Positions 22,377 through 29,985 of a stretch of 37,050 bases of DNA are shown here, piece after piece. The stretch lies in the NCBI GenBank assembly GCA_025351875.1, contig JANXVA010000289.1, forward strand, positions 1 through 37,050. The letters are read 5' to 3'. The position numbers were made by a program, and so were the translations under genes. The stretch's first letter is position 1; each line of letters begins with the position of its first letter. The notes under the pieces were generated by a model that was given only the letters and a program-made list of their open reading frames with translations, was not told the origin of the DNA and ran no database searches. The stretch comes from Myxococcales bacterium. Its GTDB lineage: Bacteria; Myxococcota_A; Polyangia; Polyangiales; Polyangiaceae.

Positions 22377-23897
22377 TCAAGAGGGCGGCGCCGCGTTCTC
22401 CCAGCCCGTCAGGCGCGCGAGCTCGGCACGCGTCATGTTCGTGTCCAGCAGTGCTTGTAGCTGGTTCGCGCGCGCGAGCAGCATCGTCCGCAGCGGCTCG
22501 ATGAGCGCGCTCTCGTCCTTCGTACCTAGGTCGATCGCATCGCGCACGGCCACGAGCCACCCCTTCGCGCGATGGACCGCGCGACCCCAGGTCTCCTCGC
22601 GTGTGCTCGCCTCGACCGCTGCCGCGTAGGCTGCCTCGACCTCGGTCGCCACGCCCCCGAGCGCGAGGCGCTCGAGCGCGCGTGCCTCCTCGAGGTTCGC
22701 CTGCGCCTGGTGCACGCGGGCATTCTTGGTGAAGACATCGAGCGACCAGTGCAGCCCGAACGCAGCGGCGAACTGCGGGCTGTTGAGCGACGTGGTGTCG
22801 ACGCCCGCCACTGGCCCGGTCACGCCGGGCGCGGCCGTCCAGTCGAACTGCATTCCGAGCCCGAGATCGGGCAGCAGGTTCGCGTGAGCCGAGTCGACGA
22901 GCGCGCTCCGGGCGGCGACCCCCGCGCGCGCACGGTTCACATCGGGACGATGGGTCCGCGCTGCGGTGAGGTAGGTCACGACGGGCCCGAGCGGCGTCGC
23001 GGGCCGCGTGAGCGGTACGTCGGGCACGTCGAACCCGGTCTGCACCCCGGTGTAGAAGCGGAGCGCCGCGAGCCCCGCGACCTCGCCGCGTCTCGCCTCG
23101 CCGATGCGCGCGAGGATGTCGTCGCGGCTCACCTCGAGTCGAATCCGATCCACCTCGTCGACCCCGCGCTCTCCTGCCGCGAGCTTCGTTCGCACGGCGC
23201 CGATGGCGTCGTCGAGCTTTGCGAGCGCGTCGGCCGCGAGCGCGAGGAGATCACGCGCGACCGTCACGCCATAGAACGCACGGCGGACGTCGATGCGCAC
23301 CTGCTGACGCTCCTTCTCGACCTCCCACTCACCGACGCGCACCTGCGCCTCGGCGGCGCGGTTGGCCGACGAGATCTTGCCGAACGTGTAGAGCGGCAAC
23401 GTGGCGGTCAGGCCGAGCTGCACGAACGGGCCGACCCCGGAGCTGAGGCTCTGCGAGATGAAATTGCTGGACGTCGTGGCGGCCCCGGTTGCCGCCGGCG
23501 TGTTCGGAACGACGCCGAACCGGCTGTTCAGCGCGACGAGCGGCGCGCGCGCCGCGGCGGCCTCCTCGACCTGTCCGTGCATCGCGCCGAGGCGCGCACG
23601 CGCAGCCGAGATCGCGGGGTGATTGCGCTCCGTGAGCGAGAGGCATTCGCCGAGTGAGTACGCGTGACCGTCGGGAGCGCGCTCGTCCGCGCACGCGGAG
23701 CGCGTGAGCGCGAGAACGATTCCGATGCTGAGCAGAACACCGAGCGCGCCCAGCCAGCGCGCGAGTCGCCACGAGATCCGTGATCGCCGTGTCGCGGAAG
23801 GTGTGGAGCGCGCTTCGCACCCTGGAAAAGTTCGGCCGTGGAGCGACGCTACGCGCGGCAGGAACAGCGGCGAAATGAAGAGAGCGAGCACGCGCAT
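22377..23897 (-). CDS. TolC-family outer-membrane efflux protein
   Basis: A protein of up to 506 residues. After a long basic N-terminus comes a hydrophobic signal (LGALGVLLSIGIVLALTRSACADE). The mature part has the two-repeat TolC layout: YSLGECLSLTERNHPAISAARARL at the start, strand segments (VQLGLTATLPLYTFGKI), coiled-coil helices (EVEKERQQVRIDVRRAFYGV, ALAKLDDAIGAVRTKLAAGE), then the second repeat with RPDVNRARAGVAARSALV and FGLHWSLDVFTKN. It forms the outer-membrane channel of tripartite or type I exporters. No inner-membrane pump or periplasmic adaptor gene is next to it. Start at ATG 23897 has GAGG about eight bases upstream; the ORF track's start at 24575 is spurious. Confidence 0.85.
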   Translation of the reverse strand: MRVLALFISPLFLPRVASLHGRTFPGCEARSTPSATRRSRISWRLARWLGALGVLLSIGIVLALTRSACADERAPDGHAYSLGECLSLTERNHPAISAARARLGAMHGQVEEAAAARAPLVALNSRFGVVPNTPAATGAATTSSNFISQSLSSGVGPFVQLGLTATLPLYTFGKISSANRAAEAQVRVGEWEVEKERQQVRIDVRRAFYGVTVARDLLALAADALAKLDDAIGAVRTKLAAGERGVDEVDRIRLEVSRDDILARIGEARRGEVAGLAALRFYTGVQTGFDVPDVPLTRPATPLGPVVTYLTAARTHRPDVNRARAGVAARSALVDSAHANLLPDLGLGMQFDWTAAPGVTGPVAGVDTTSLNSPQFAAAFGLHWSLDVFTKNARVHQAQANLEEARALERLALGGVATEVEAAYAAAVEASTREETWGRAVHRAKGWLVAVRDAIDLGTKDESALIEPLRTMLLARANQLQALLDTNMTRAELARLTGWENAAPPS

Positions 23898-23938
23898 GCG
23901 CCGCGCCTCAGCAACCTCCGTACCGACGCGCGTCGACC

Positions 23939-24538
23939 CTAGAGCAGCGCGAGGACCTCGGCGTCGACCGTGGCCTCTTCGCCGTCGTGCCAGCCACCGT
24001 GGACGTGCCGCACGATCCCGTTCCGGTCGAGGATGTAGAACGTCGGCATGTGAGACGGTCTCCATTGGCTCGCGATGGCGTGGCCCCGATCCCATCCGAC
24101 GGGGAACTTCGCGCCCCAGGTCCTCGCGGCGTCGGCCACGATGTTTCCGCGTCGGAGGCACGTGTCGCCCCACCCGTTCGTCTCGGCGCAGCCCTCGCTC
24201 TCGTCGTCGACGGAGAGCGCAGCGATCTCGAGGCCGCGAGCGTGGTACTTCACGTAGAGCTGCTGGAGCTGCGGGAAGGATTTCTTGCAGGGCTCGTTCC
24301 ACGTCGCCCAGAAGAAGACGAGCGTGACCTGACCCGCGGGGATGGTGACGTTGCCGTCCGTCGTGAGCGAAGCGACGGAGAACGGCGGCGCGCGCTCGCC
24401 GACAGCAGCCTCGCTCGGCCTCTCCGCCTTCGGGTCTTCCGGGTGGAGCGGATGCCGCGAGGCGGGATCGGGCGTCCTCGCACCCCTGGCGCACGCCACG
24501 AGAAGGAGGATCGGGCCGAGGAACGAGAGCCGGCGCAT
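23939..24538 (-). CDS. Thioredoxin/TlpA-like lipoprotein lacking the first active-site Cys
   Basis: A 199-residue protein. MRRLSFLGPILLLVAC is a lipoprotein signal (Cys16). The domain (about 45-195) follows the TlpA/ResA/AhpC-TSA pattern: GERAPPFSVASL, VTLVFFWATWNEPCKKSFPQL, GLEIAALSVDDE and MPTFYILDRNGIVRHVHGG with the cis-Pro. The redox CxxC is NEPC (N81-E-P-C84), so the nucleophilic Cys is lost and only the resolving one remains. Two further Cys (EGCAETNGWGDTC) might form a different redox pair. It is probably not a normal disulfide reductase. It is the first gene of the TolC-GST-molybdoenzyme unit; the TolC-like gene starts about 41 nt downstream. Confidence 0.82.
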   Translation of the reverse strand: MRRLSFLGPILLLVACARGARTPDPASRHPLHPEDPKAERPSEAAVGERAPPFSVASLTTDGNVTIPAGQVTLVFFWATWNEPCKKSFPQLQQLYVKYHARGLEIAALSVDDESEGCAETNGWGDTCLRRGNIVADAARTWGAKFPVGWDRGHAIASQWRPSHMPTFYILDRNGIVRHVHGGWHDGEEATVDAEVLALL

Positions 24539-24641
24539 CGCCCCAACGGTACCACCGGTCCCGTACGGGACTCACTCCCCGCCGCAGACGTCCCGCAGAC
24601 GAAGGCGGTCGGGAAGCGATTCACCGGCTATCCTGCTCCCG

Positions 24642-25223
24642 ATGGGAACGAGCGAGCTCGAGGAGCTGTTGCCGCGCGTCGTCGGTGTTCTCGACGCCGT
24701 TCGAGTGCCGTACATGGTCGCCGGCTCGGTCGCGAGCAACGTGCACGGCGTGGAGCGCTCACGCTCCGACCTCGACATCGTCATCGACCCGGACGCGGCG
24801 ACGCTCGAGGCGCTCGTCGACGCGCTCCCCCGAAGCGCCTATCACGGCAGCGCGGACGCGGCGCGCGAGGCTCTCCGCGCGCGCACGAGCTTCACCGTGG
24901 TCGACTTCGCGACCGCCACGCGCATCGACTTCATCATCAAGAAGGATCGCCTCTTCAGCCAGCTCGAGATGGAGCGTCGCGTGCGCGTCGACCTCCACGG
25001 CTGCTCGGTTTTCGTCGTCTCGGCCGAGGACACGATCGTCGCCGAGCTCGAGTGGTCGAAGCAGCAAGGCGGGTCGAAGACCCAGATCCAGAACGCCGCG
25101 GACATCCTCGCCCGCCGCGGCGACACGCTGGACCGCGCCCACATCGCACGCTGGGTGGCCGAGCTGGATCTCGCCGCAGAGTGGGAAAAAGCTGCGGCCG
25201 TGCGCGCTCGACCGACGGTCTAG
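24642..25223 (+). CDS. Nucleotidyltransferase-fold protein (DNA polymerase beta superfamily)
   Basis: A 193-residue cytoplasmic protein. VPYMVAGSVASNVHGVERSRSDLDIVID contains the superfamily signature GS...(R)S.DLDIV, with the two metal-binding Asp residues, and IDFIIKKDR supplies a third acidic-strand residue. The C-terminal half is helical (ELEWSKQQGGSKTQIQNAADIL). Related small nucleotidyltransferases occur in toxin-antitoxin and phage-defence modules (AbiEii type) and in housekeeping roles; no partner gene is beside this one, so no such role is claimed. The start at ATG 24642 fits the motif spacing. Its TAG stop shares a CTAG with the stop of the convergent phosphoesterase gene. Confidence 0.8.
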   Translation: MGTSELEELLPRVVGVLDAVRVPYMVAGSVASNVHGVERSRSDLDIVIDPDAATLEALVDALPRSAYHGSADAAREALRARTSFTVVDFATATRIDFIIKKDRLFSQLEMERRVRVDLHGCSVFVVSAEDTIVAELEWSKQQGGSKTQIQNAADILARRGDTLDRAHIARWVAELDLAAEWEKAAAVRARPTV

Positions 25224-26434
25224 CGTGCGAGGACGAGCGTGGCGCGCTGGAGCTCCGTCTCCGTCGCGGCGACCTGCTCCACGCGACGCCCCTCGAGCGC
25301 GCGAAACATGAGGTAGTCACCGCGCCCGAGTCGGGCCTTGACGAGCCGGCCAGTGGCGGCGTCACGCAGGCCGACGAGCGAGGAGGGCGTGTCGTCCGGA
25401 CGAAGCTCGCAAACCACGGGCTCGCGCTCGCCCGAGTCGAGCAGCGTCGTTCCCTCGATCCGAAGCGCGCCTGCCTCGATCGTCACCCGCGACCCGTGCT
25501 CGAGCCGACCGTACGAGTTGTCCGCGAGGACGAGCTCGAAGCCCGTTGCGTCACGCAGCACAGCCGGACAGTCGCCGCTCGGCGTATGGCCGATCACGAC
25601 GCGCCGCACGCTCGACGCGCGCAGCGCTTCGATGACGGGCTCCTGAGGAAGCATCGGGTTGCCGAGCGTGTCGCCCGGGCGCGCATACACCACGCTCGCC
25701 TGGTTGAAGGCCGTGCCGGGAAGCGGGGCCTGATACGCGAGGAGCTTCTGCCAGAGCGGCGCGCCGTCTGGCGCGCATCGTCGCGCGACGAACGCGCTCA
25801 TCGACTCGGCGTAGAAGTCGTTGAGCGCGCGCACCCACGTATCGACGCCGGCGACGCGTGGCGCGCTGCCGGGCACCACGCCGAGGTTCTCGGCGGTCAC
25901 GCCGCCGTGGAGAAAGAGAGTCTCGTCCTCGCGATGCGCGAGCACCGCGGCGGCAAGGTAGCTCGTATGCGCCCCCGCCGGCCCGATGTCCTCGAGCCAG
26001 CTGTCGACGACGGCGTCGTCGCTGGCGGGCCGGCCCTCGGTCGTGAGCTCGGTCAGTCGGTGCTCGAAGGCGTCACGTGCGCCCATCGTCCTCGAGAAGA
26101 TCGCGCGGAGCAGCTCGCCGCGCGTCCCCGCCACGGGGCGGACGTCGAGCTCGCGCGCGAGACGAAGCTTGTTGATGTCGCGATTACCGGCGAGGAGCAC
26201 GACGCGATCGGGCTGCGCGCGCTTGGCCGCGAGCAGGGTCGCGACGATCTTCCGTCCCGCGGGCCCGCGATCGATGGCGTCACCGCCGAAGACGAACACG
26301 GTGTCGTCGGCCACGCGCAGACCACGTGCCTCGTCGTAGCTGACGAGCGATGCGCCGGGCCCGTTGCTCGCGCAGAAGTCGAGGAGCTTGTCCCAACGAC
26401 CCTCGACGTCCGTGAGGTACGCCACCTTCCGCAT
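25220..26434 (-). CDS. Calcineurin-like metallophosphoesterase
   Basis: A protein of about 404 residues in the metallophosphatase fold. Motifs in order are VAYLTDVEGRWD (usual D.H position is D.E), VFGGDAIDRGPAG (GD...DRG), LLAGNRDINKLRL (GNRD, usually GNHD), FLHGG and VVIGHTPSGD (GH.P). Asp, Asn and His ligands for a dimetal centre are mostly present, but the first His is replaced by Glu. The C-terminal ~90 residues (VTIEAGALRIEGTTLL...) look like an extra domain. ATG 26434 (MRKVAYLTDVEG) is preferred; the tracked start eight codons earlier adds MCEDGTRR. The substrate is unknown. Confidence 0.83.
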   Translation of the reverse strand: MRKVAYLTDVEGRWDKLLDFCASNGPGASLVSYDEARGLRVADDTVFVFGGDAIDRGPAGRKIVATLLAAKRAQPDRVVLLAGNRDINKLRLARELDVRPVAGTRGELLRAIFSRTMGARDAFEHRLTELTTEGRPASDDAVVDSWLEDIGPAGAHTSYLAAAVLAHREDETLFLHGGVTAENLGVVPGSAPRVAGVDTWVRALNDFYAESMSAFVARRCAPDGAPLWQKLLAYQAPLPGTAFNQASVVYARPGDTLGNPMLPQEPVIEALRASSVRRVVIGHTPSGDCPAVLRDATGFELVLADNSYGRLEHGSRVTIEAGALRIEGTTLLDSGEREPVVCELRPDDTPSSLVGLRDAATGRLVKARLGRGDYLMFRALEGRRVEQVAATETELQRATLVLAR

Positions 26435-26511
26435 TCGACGAGTCCCATCTTCACACATCTCGGGGTGAAGGTGATCTGACAGGTCCGGCAGGGTCGGCCT
26501 ATGCTTCGCCC

Positions 26512-26997
26512 ATGGCCTGGATCAAGGTTCCCGCTGAGCATCACCCGATCTTTCGCGCGGCGTTGCCGAAGGATCCGCGCGTCGACACGCTTCCGATGTT
26601 CGGCGGGCTCGCGGCCAAGGTGAACGGGAACTTCTTCGCAGGCCTCTTCGGCCGTTCGTCGATCATCTGGCTCCCGGAGAACGAGCGCGGCGAGGCGCTC
26701 GCGCTCGAGGGGGCGGCGTTCTTCGACCCGATGGGCGACGGGCGCGCTCGGAGCGACAAGGTGATGTTGCCCGAGGCGATGATGGAGGAGCCCGAAGAGC
26801 TCCGGCGATGGATCGTGCGCGCCTTCAAGGCGGCGGCGAAGCTCCCGCTGAAGGTCAAGGAGCCGAAGAAGAGCGCGAAGAAGGCGGCGACCCCGAAGCC
26901 GAAGGCGGCGGCCTTGAAGCCGAAGGCGAAGGCGGCGGCCTTGAAGGTGAAGGCGGCGGCCTTGAAGCCGAAGGCGGCGAGGCCGAAGGTGAAGTAG
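26512..26997 (+). CDS. TfoX N-terminal-domain protein with histone-H1-like tail
   Basis: A 161-residue protein. Residues 1-~105 match the TfoX_N domain (IKVPAEHHPIFRAALP, VDTLPMFGGLAAKVNGNFFAGLFG, WLPENERGEALALEG, EELRRWIVRAFKAA). The last ~50 residues are a Lys/Ala/Pro repeat (LKPKAAALKVKAAALKPKAA style, KKxAxxPKPKAAALKPKAK), resembling the tails of bacterial histone-H1-like proteins and likely to bind DNA or RNA. TfoX proper is a competence regulator; TfoX_N alone is of uncertain function. The 3' 143 nt overlap the desaturase frame on the opposite strand. It diverges from the phosphoesterase gene. Confidence 0.8.
   Translation: MAWIKVPAEHHPIFRAALPKDPRVDTLPMFGGLAAKVNGNFFAGLFGRSSIIWLPENERGEALALEGAAFFDPMGDGRARSDKVMLPEAMMEEPEELRRWIVRAFKAAAKLPLKVKEPKKSAKKAATPKPKAAALKPKAKAAALKVKAAALKPKAARPKVK
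26855..26997. other. 143-bp antisense overlap of two convergent coding frames
   Basis: The desaturase frame continues with no stop through the 3' end of the TfoX-domain gene, so both strands are open here. On the plus strand it encodes a Lys/Ala/Pro repeat; on the minus strand a Pro/Ser/Arg tail. The stretch is built of near-identical AAGGCGGCGGCCTTGAAG-like units. Confidence 0.75.
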
Positions 26998-28204
26998 CCC
27001 CGCGCACGCGCATGTGCGCGTCGCCGACCGCGACCGCCACGAGCTTCTTCACGCGCGCGAAGACGGACTCCTGTCGATACGGAACACCGAAATGCTCGCA
27101 GATCGCCCGAACCCGAGGCTGGATGCGCTGGTACTGACGGGGCGGAAGATCGGGGAAGAGGTGATGCTCGATCTGGTAGTTGAGAAACCCGTGCAGAAAA
27201 TCGCGCACATCTCCGCCCGTCGAAAAATTGACCGTGCCGATGACCTGCCGCAGAAACCATTCGCGCCGATCACGAGGTGAGCCCGTGAAACGGTGGAGGT
27301 CTTCGCCCGCATGATTGGGGGCGATGATCGCGAACGTGTGGAGGTTCGTCAGCAGCTCGGCACCGAGCGAGTTGGCCCACACCGAGGCCACCGCGAGCGG
27401 ACCGAGCGGCGCGAAGAGCGCGGGGATGGCGACGAAGCGTCCGACCGCGTAGGGGAGAATCGACCTCCACCAGAGCTCACGCCCGTCACCGGTGCGCGGG
27501 TCGAATGCCGCCACGAAACGCTCCGGGCCGCGCGCGTCGTCCTTGAGCGTTCCCTCGCGCGTCGTTCGTCGCCTCCGCTTTCGCTGGAGGATCTGCAGCG
27601 TGCTCGGTGCGTAGTACGTCACCTTCCACGTGAGCGCGTAGGCCGCGACGGCGAGCTGCTTCAGCACGCGTGGCACGCGCGCCTCGCGGATCGGCGCGAC
27701 GTTGAGCTCGACGAGATCGGGGTCGGCGACCTCGTTCGTGTAGCCGTGGTGAAGCACGTTGTGCTCGTAGTGCCAGGCCTCGGGCACGAACCAGTCGAAC
27801 CAGTCGACAAAGCGCCGAGAGCCCTGCGCGAAGCCGGCGGATGTGAGCCGCGTCGGTGTTCCCGGCACGCGGTCCATTCCCTTGTGCATCGTGTGATGCG
27901 CGACGATCGCCCAGCGCGCCACCGAGCCCGTCGACAGGAGCGCCATGCTGAGCGGGTTCGGCATGACCCAGGCCGTCGCGTACCCCGCGGTCGTGCACCA
28001 GCGGCCCCAGCGCTCGAGGCGCAACATGTGCGCGAGATCCTCCGCGCCAAGCGAGGCCACGGCCTCTGCCTCGAGGGCACGGAGCGCGCGCGCAAATCCT
28101 TCGAGGTCGATCGCGTCCAGCTCCGGCGCAGGCAAGGAGTCGATCCTCACATCTGCGGGCAGCCTGCGCAAGGACGGCGCGCGCCCTCGGGGCTTGGCCG
28201 CCAC
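26855..28204 (-). CDS. Membrane fatty-acid desaturase
   Basis: A protein of about 449 residues in the di-iron membrane desaturase/hydroxylase family. The three histidine boxes are visible: HHTMHKG near residue 115, HNVLHHGYTNE near 155, and QIEHHLFPDLP near 345. Helical stretches separate them (LTWKVTYYAPSTL, LWWRSILPYAVGRFVAIPAL). It introduces double bonds into acyl chains using oxygen and an electron donor; no cytochrome b5-like domain is seen. GTG 28204 is chosen (MAAKPRG..., GGGG eight bases upstream), since the tracked start at 28507 invades the next gene. The last ~50 residues are a Pro/Ser/Arg tail produced by the antisense of the TfoX Lys-rich tail, so its functional C-terminus is probably shorter. 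Confidence 0.85.
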   Translation of the reverse strand: MAAKPRGRAPSLRRLPADVRIDSLPAPELDAIDLEGFARALRALEAEAVASLGAEDLAHMLRLERWGRWCTTAGYATAWVMPNPLSMALLSTGSVARWAIVAHHTMHKGMDRVPGTPTRLTSAGFAQGSRRFVDWFDWFVPEAWHYEHNVLHHGYTNEVADPDLVELNVAPIREARVPRVLKQLAVAAYALTWKVTYYAPSTLQILQRKRRRRTTREGTLKDDARGPERFVAAFDPRTGDGRELWWRSILPYAVGRFVAIPALFAPLGPLAVASVWANSLGAELLTNLHTFAIIAPNHAGEDLHRFTGSPRDRREWFLRQVIGTVNFSTGGDVRDFLHGFLNYQIEHHLFPDLPPRQYQRIQPRVRAICEHFGVPYRQESVFARVKKLVAVAVGDAHMRVRGATSPSASPPSASRPPPSPSRPPPSPSASRPPPSASGSPPSSRSSSAP

Positions 28205-28246
28205 GGGCGTTGACCCCACGATGGGTGACAGGCGGCGCGCCCGCTC

Positions 28247-28453
28247 GTGCGCTACCTTGACGACTGCGTGTGCCCGCCCGACCAGGTGACCTATCGGAAC
28301 GGCAACGACGGCTCGGTGCGCTGCCTCCCGAAGCCGCCCTGCGATCCCGGGCTCACCCGCAACGCCGCGGGTGACTGCACGTGCCCACCCGACCAGGTCG
28401 CCCTTCGCGTCGGGTCGGGCGGGCCGACACGCTGCATCGCGAAGCCGCGCTGA
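28247..28453 (+). pseudogene. Cys-repeat C-terminal remnant (two CxCPPDQ units)
   Basis: A 68-codon frame opens with GTG 28247, just after an in-frame TGA at 28226. It contains two copies of a 37-residue unit: DCVCPPDQVTYRNG...RCLPKP and DCTCPPDQVALRVG...RCIAKP. Each resembles a small EGF-like disulfide repeat. There is no signal peptide, yet such repeats need the secretory path, so this is more likely the end of a lost larger gene than an intact gene. It abuts the M20 peptidase gene and lies after the desaturase start on the opposite strand. Confidence 0.5.
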
Positions 28454-28527
28454 GCTTCGATACCGCACCCGCCCGCTGCAAGGACGCCGCGCTTTCGGTC
28501 CGCGCACGAGCCGTGCTACCGAGAGAC

Positions 28528-29913
28528 ATGGTCGACGTCTCCCGTATCGCTCTCGCCGCCGAACAGTCCGTCGAGGGCTCCTTTGCCCGTCTCGGCCGCT
28601 ACCTCGCGTTCGCGCCGATCTCGAGCGATCCGGAGGCGAAGCCGAGGCTCGCGGCGCTCGCCGAGACGCTCCGCGCGGACCTCACGACCCTCGGTATGTC
28701 GCGAGCCCGCGTGCTCGAGCTACCCGACGCCCATCCGTGCGTCGCTGCGGAGTGGATGGGTGCGGGCCCGAGCGCGCCGACGGTGCTCATTTATGGTCAC
28801 TTCGACGTGCAGCCGGTGAAGGGAGAGACCTGGACCACCGAGCCGCACGCGCTCGTGCGGAAGGGCGATCGCCTGTTCGGCCGCGGCTCGGCCGACGACA
28901 TGGGCGGCTGGCTCAGCCACTTCATCGCAATGGAAGCCTGGCTCCGCGAGACGGGCTCGCTCCCGTGCAACATCAAGATCCTCCTCGAGGGCGAAGAGGA
29001 GATCGGCAGCCCGAACCTCGAGCGCTTCATGGATGCGCATCCGGACGCGTTCGACTCCGACGCGATGGTTCTCACGGACTGCGAGAACCCGAGCGTCGAC
29101 ATCCCAGGGCTCACGGTGAGCCTGCGAGGGCTTCTCGAGGTCGAGGTCTCCATCACGAGCGCGCAGAGCGACGTGCACTCGGGCCTCTGGGGCAACATCG
29201 TCCCCGACCCGGCGATGGCATTGATCACCCAGCTGGCGCGTCTCGTCGATGCGGATGGTCGTCTCAAGCTCGCGCGTCGCGACGTCGATCCCGCGTGGCT
29301 CGTCACCTCGCGCGACGTGCCGCTCACCTCCGCGGTGATCCGCAGCGGAGCCCGCCTGCTCGAGGGCGTCGACCCGCTGCCCGACCGTGGCCTCACGCCG
29401 GCGGCGTGGGTCGCCCGTCAGCCCGCGGTGACGGTGCTCTCCACCACGTTCCCTGCGCCCGGCACGGAGAAGAATGCGATCCGCAAATCGGTCTCCGCGA
29501 AGCTGAGCCTCCGCATCGCGCCGGGCCAGACATCGGAGGAGCTCTTCGAGGCGGTGGCCGCCGAGCTCCGTCGTGACGTCCCGGCCGGACTCTCCGTCAC
29601 GCTGACGACGCTGCCGGGCGCGGCTTCGTCGTGGGACTACGTCGCAGAGGGGCCGGCGTTCGACGCGGCCGACCGCGCGTACGTCGCCGCGTGGGGCCGT
29701 CCGCCGCTGCGTATCGGTCTCGGCGGCTCGATCCCGTTCGTCGCGCTCTTCGGCAAGCGCTTCGCGCGGCTGCCGCTGGTGCTCAACGGCGTCATCGACC
29801 CGGAGACCGGCGCGCACGGCCCGGACGAGTCGATGCACATCGGCGTCTACACGAAGACCGTGAAGGCGAACGTGCACCTCTACGCCGAGCTCGCGACCGC
29901 GCTGAAGAAGTGA
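28528..29913 (+). CDS. M20-family dipeptidase/peptidase
   Basis: A 461-residue cytoplasmic metallopeptidase. Zinc-site motifs are LIYGHFDVQP (His91 and Asp93), GRGSADDMGG (bridging Asp), LLEGEEEIGSP (catalytic Glu-Glu) and a later His in GPDESMHIG. SAQSDVHSGLWG marks the lid/dimerisation region common in this group of carnosinase-like and succinyl-diaminopimelate-desuccinylase-like enzymes. It probably hydrolyses dipeptides or amidated amino acids. ATG 28528 (MVDVSRIALAAEQ) is preceded by GAGAGA, unlike the tracked start at 28381, whose extension is shadow. Confidence 0.92.
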   Translation: MVDVSRIALAAEQSVEGSFARLGRYLAFAPISSDPEAKPRLAALAETLRADLTTLGMSRARVLELPDAHPCVAAEWMGAGPSAPTVLIYGHFDVQPVKGETWTTEPHALVRKGDRLFGRGSADDMGGWLSHFIAMEAWLRETGSLPCNIKILLEGEEEIGSPNLERFMDAHPDAFDSDAMVLTDCENPSVDIPGLTVSLRGLLEVEVSITSAQSDVHSGLWGNIVPDPAMALITQLARLVDADGRLKLARRDVDPAWLVTSRDVPLTSAVIRSGARLLEGVDPLPDRGLTPAAWVARQPAVTVLSTTFPAPGTEKNAIRKSVSAKLSLRIAPGQTSEELFEAVAAELRRDVPAGLSVTLTTLPGAASSWDYVAEGPAFDAADRAYVAAWGRPPLRIGLGGSIPFVALFGKRFARLPLVLNGVIDPETGAHGPDESMHIGVYTKTVKANVHLYAELATALKK

Positions 29914-29985
29914 TCCCGTCGTCACGACTCGCAGGCGCGATGATCCTCGCGGCCTCGGCGTGCGTGTCCGCGCAAGTTCCGAGGC

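Noticed and set aside
24642-25223. Reading the nucleotidyltransferase as part of a toxin-antitoxin or defence pair
   Set aside because: No partner gene is adjacent and the neighbour is a convergent phosphoesterase, so this would be speculation.
23987-26479. 830-aa plus-strand ORF
   Set aside because: Spans three real genes in a shadow frame and is Arg-rich; no domain.
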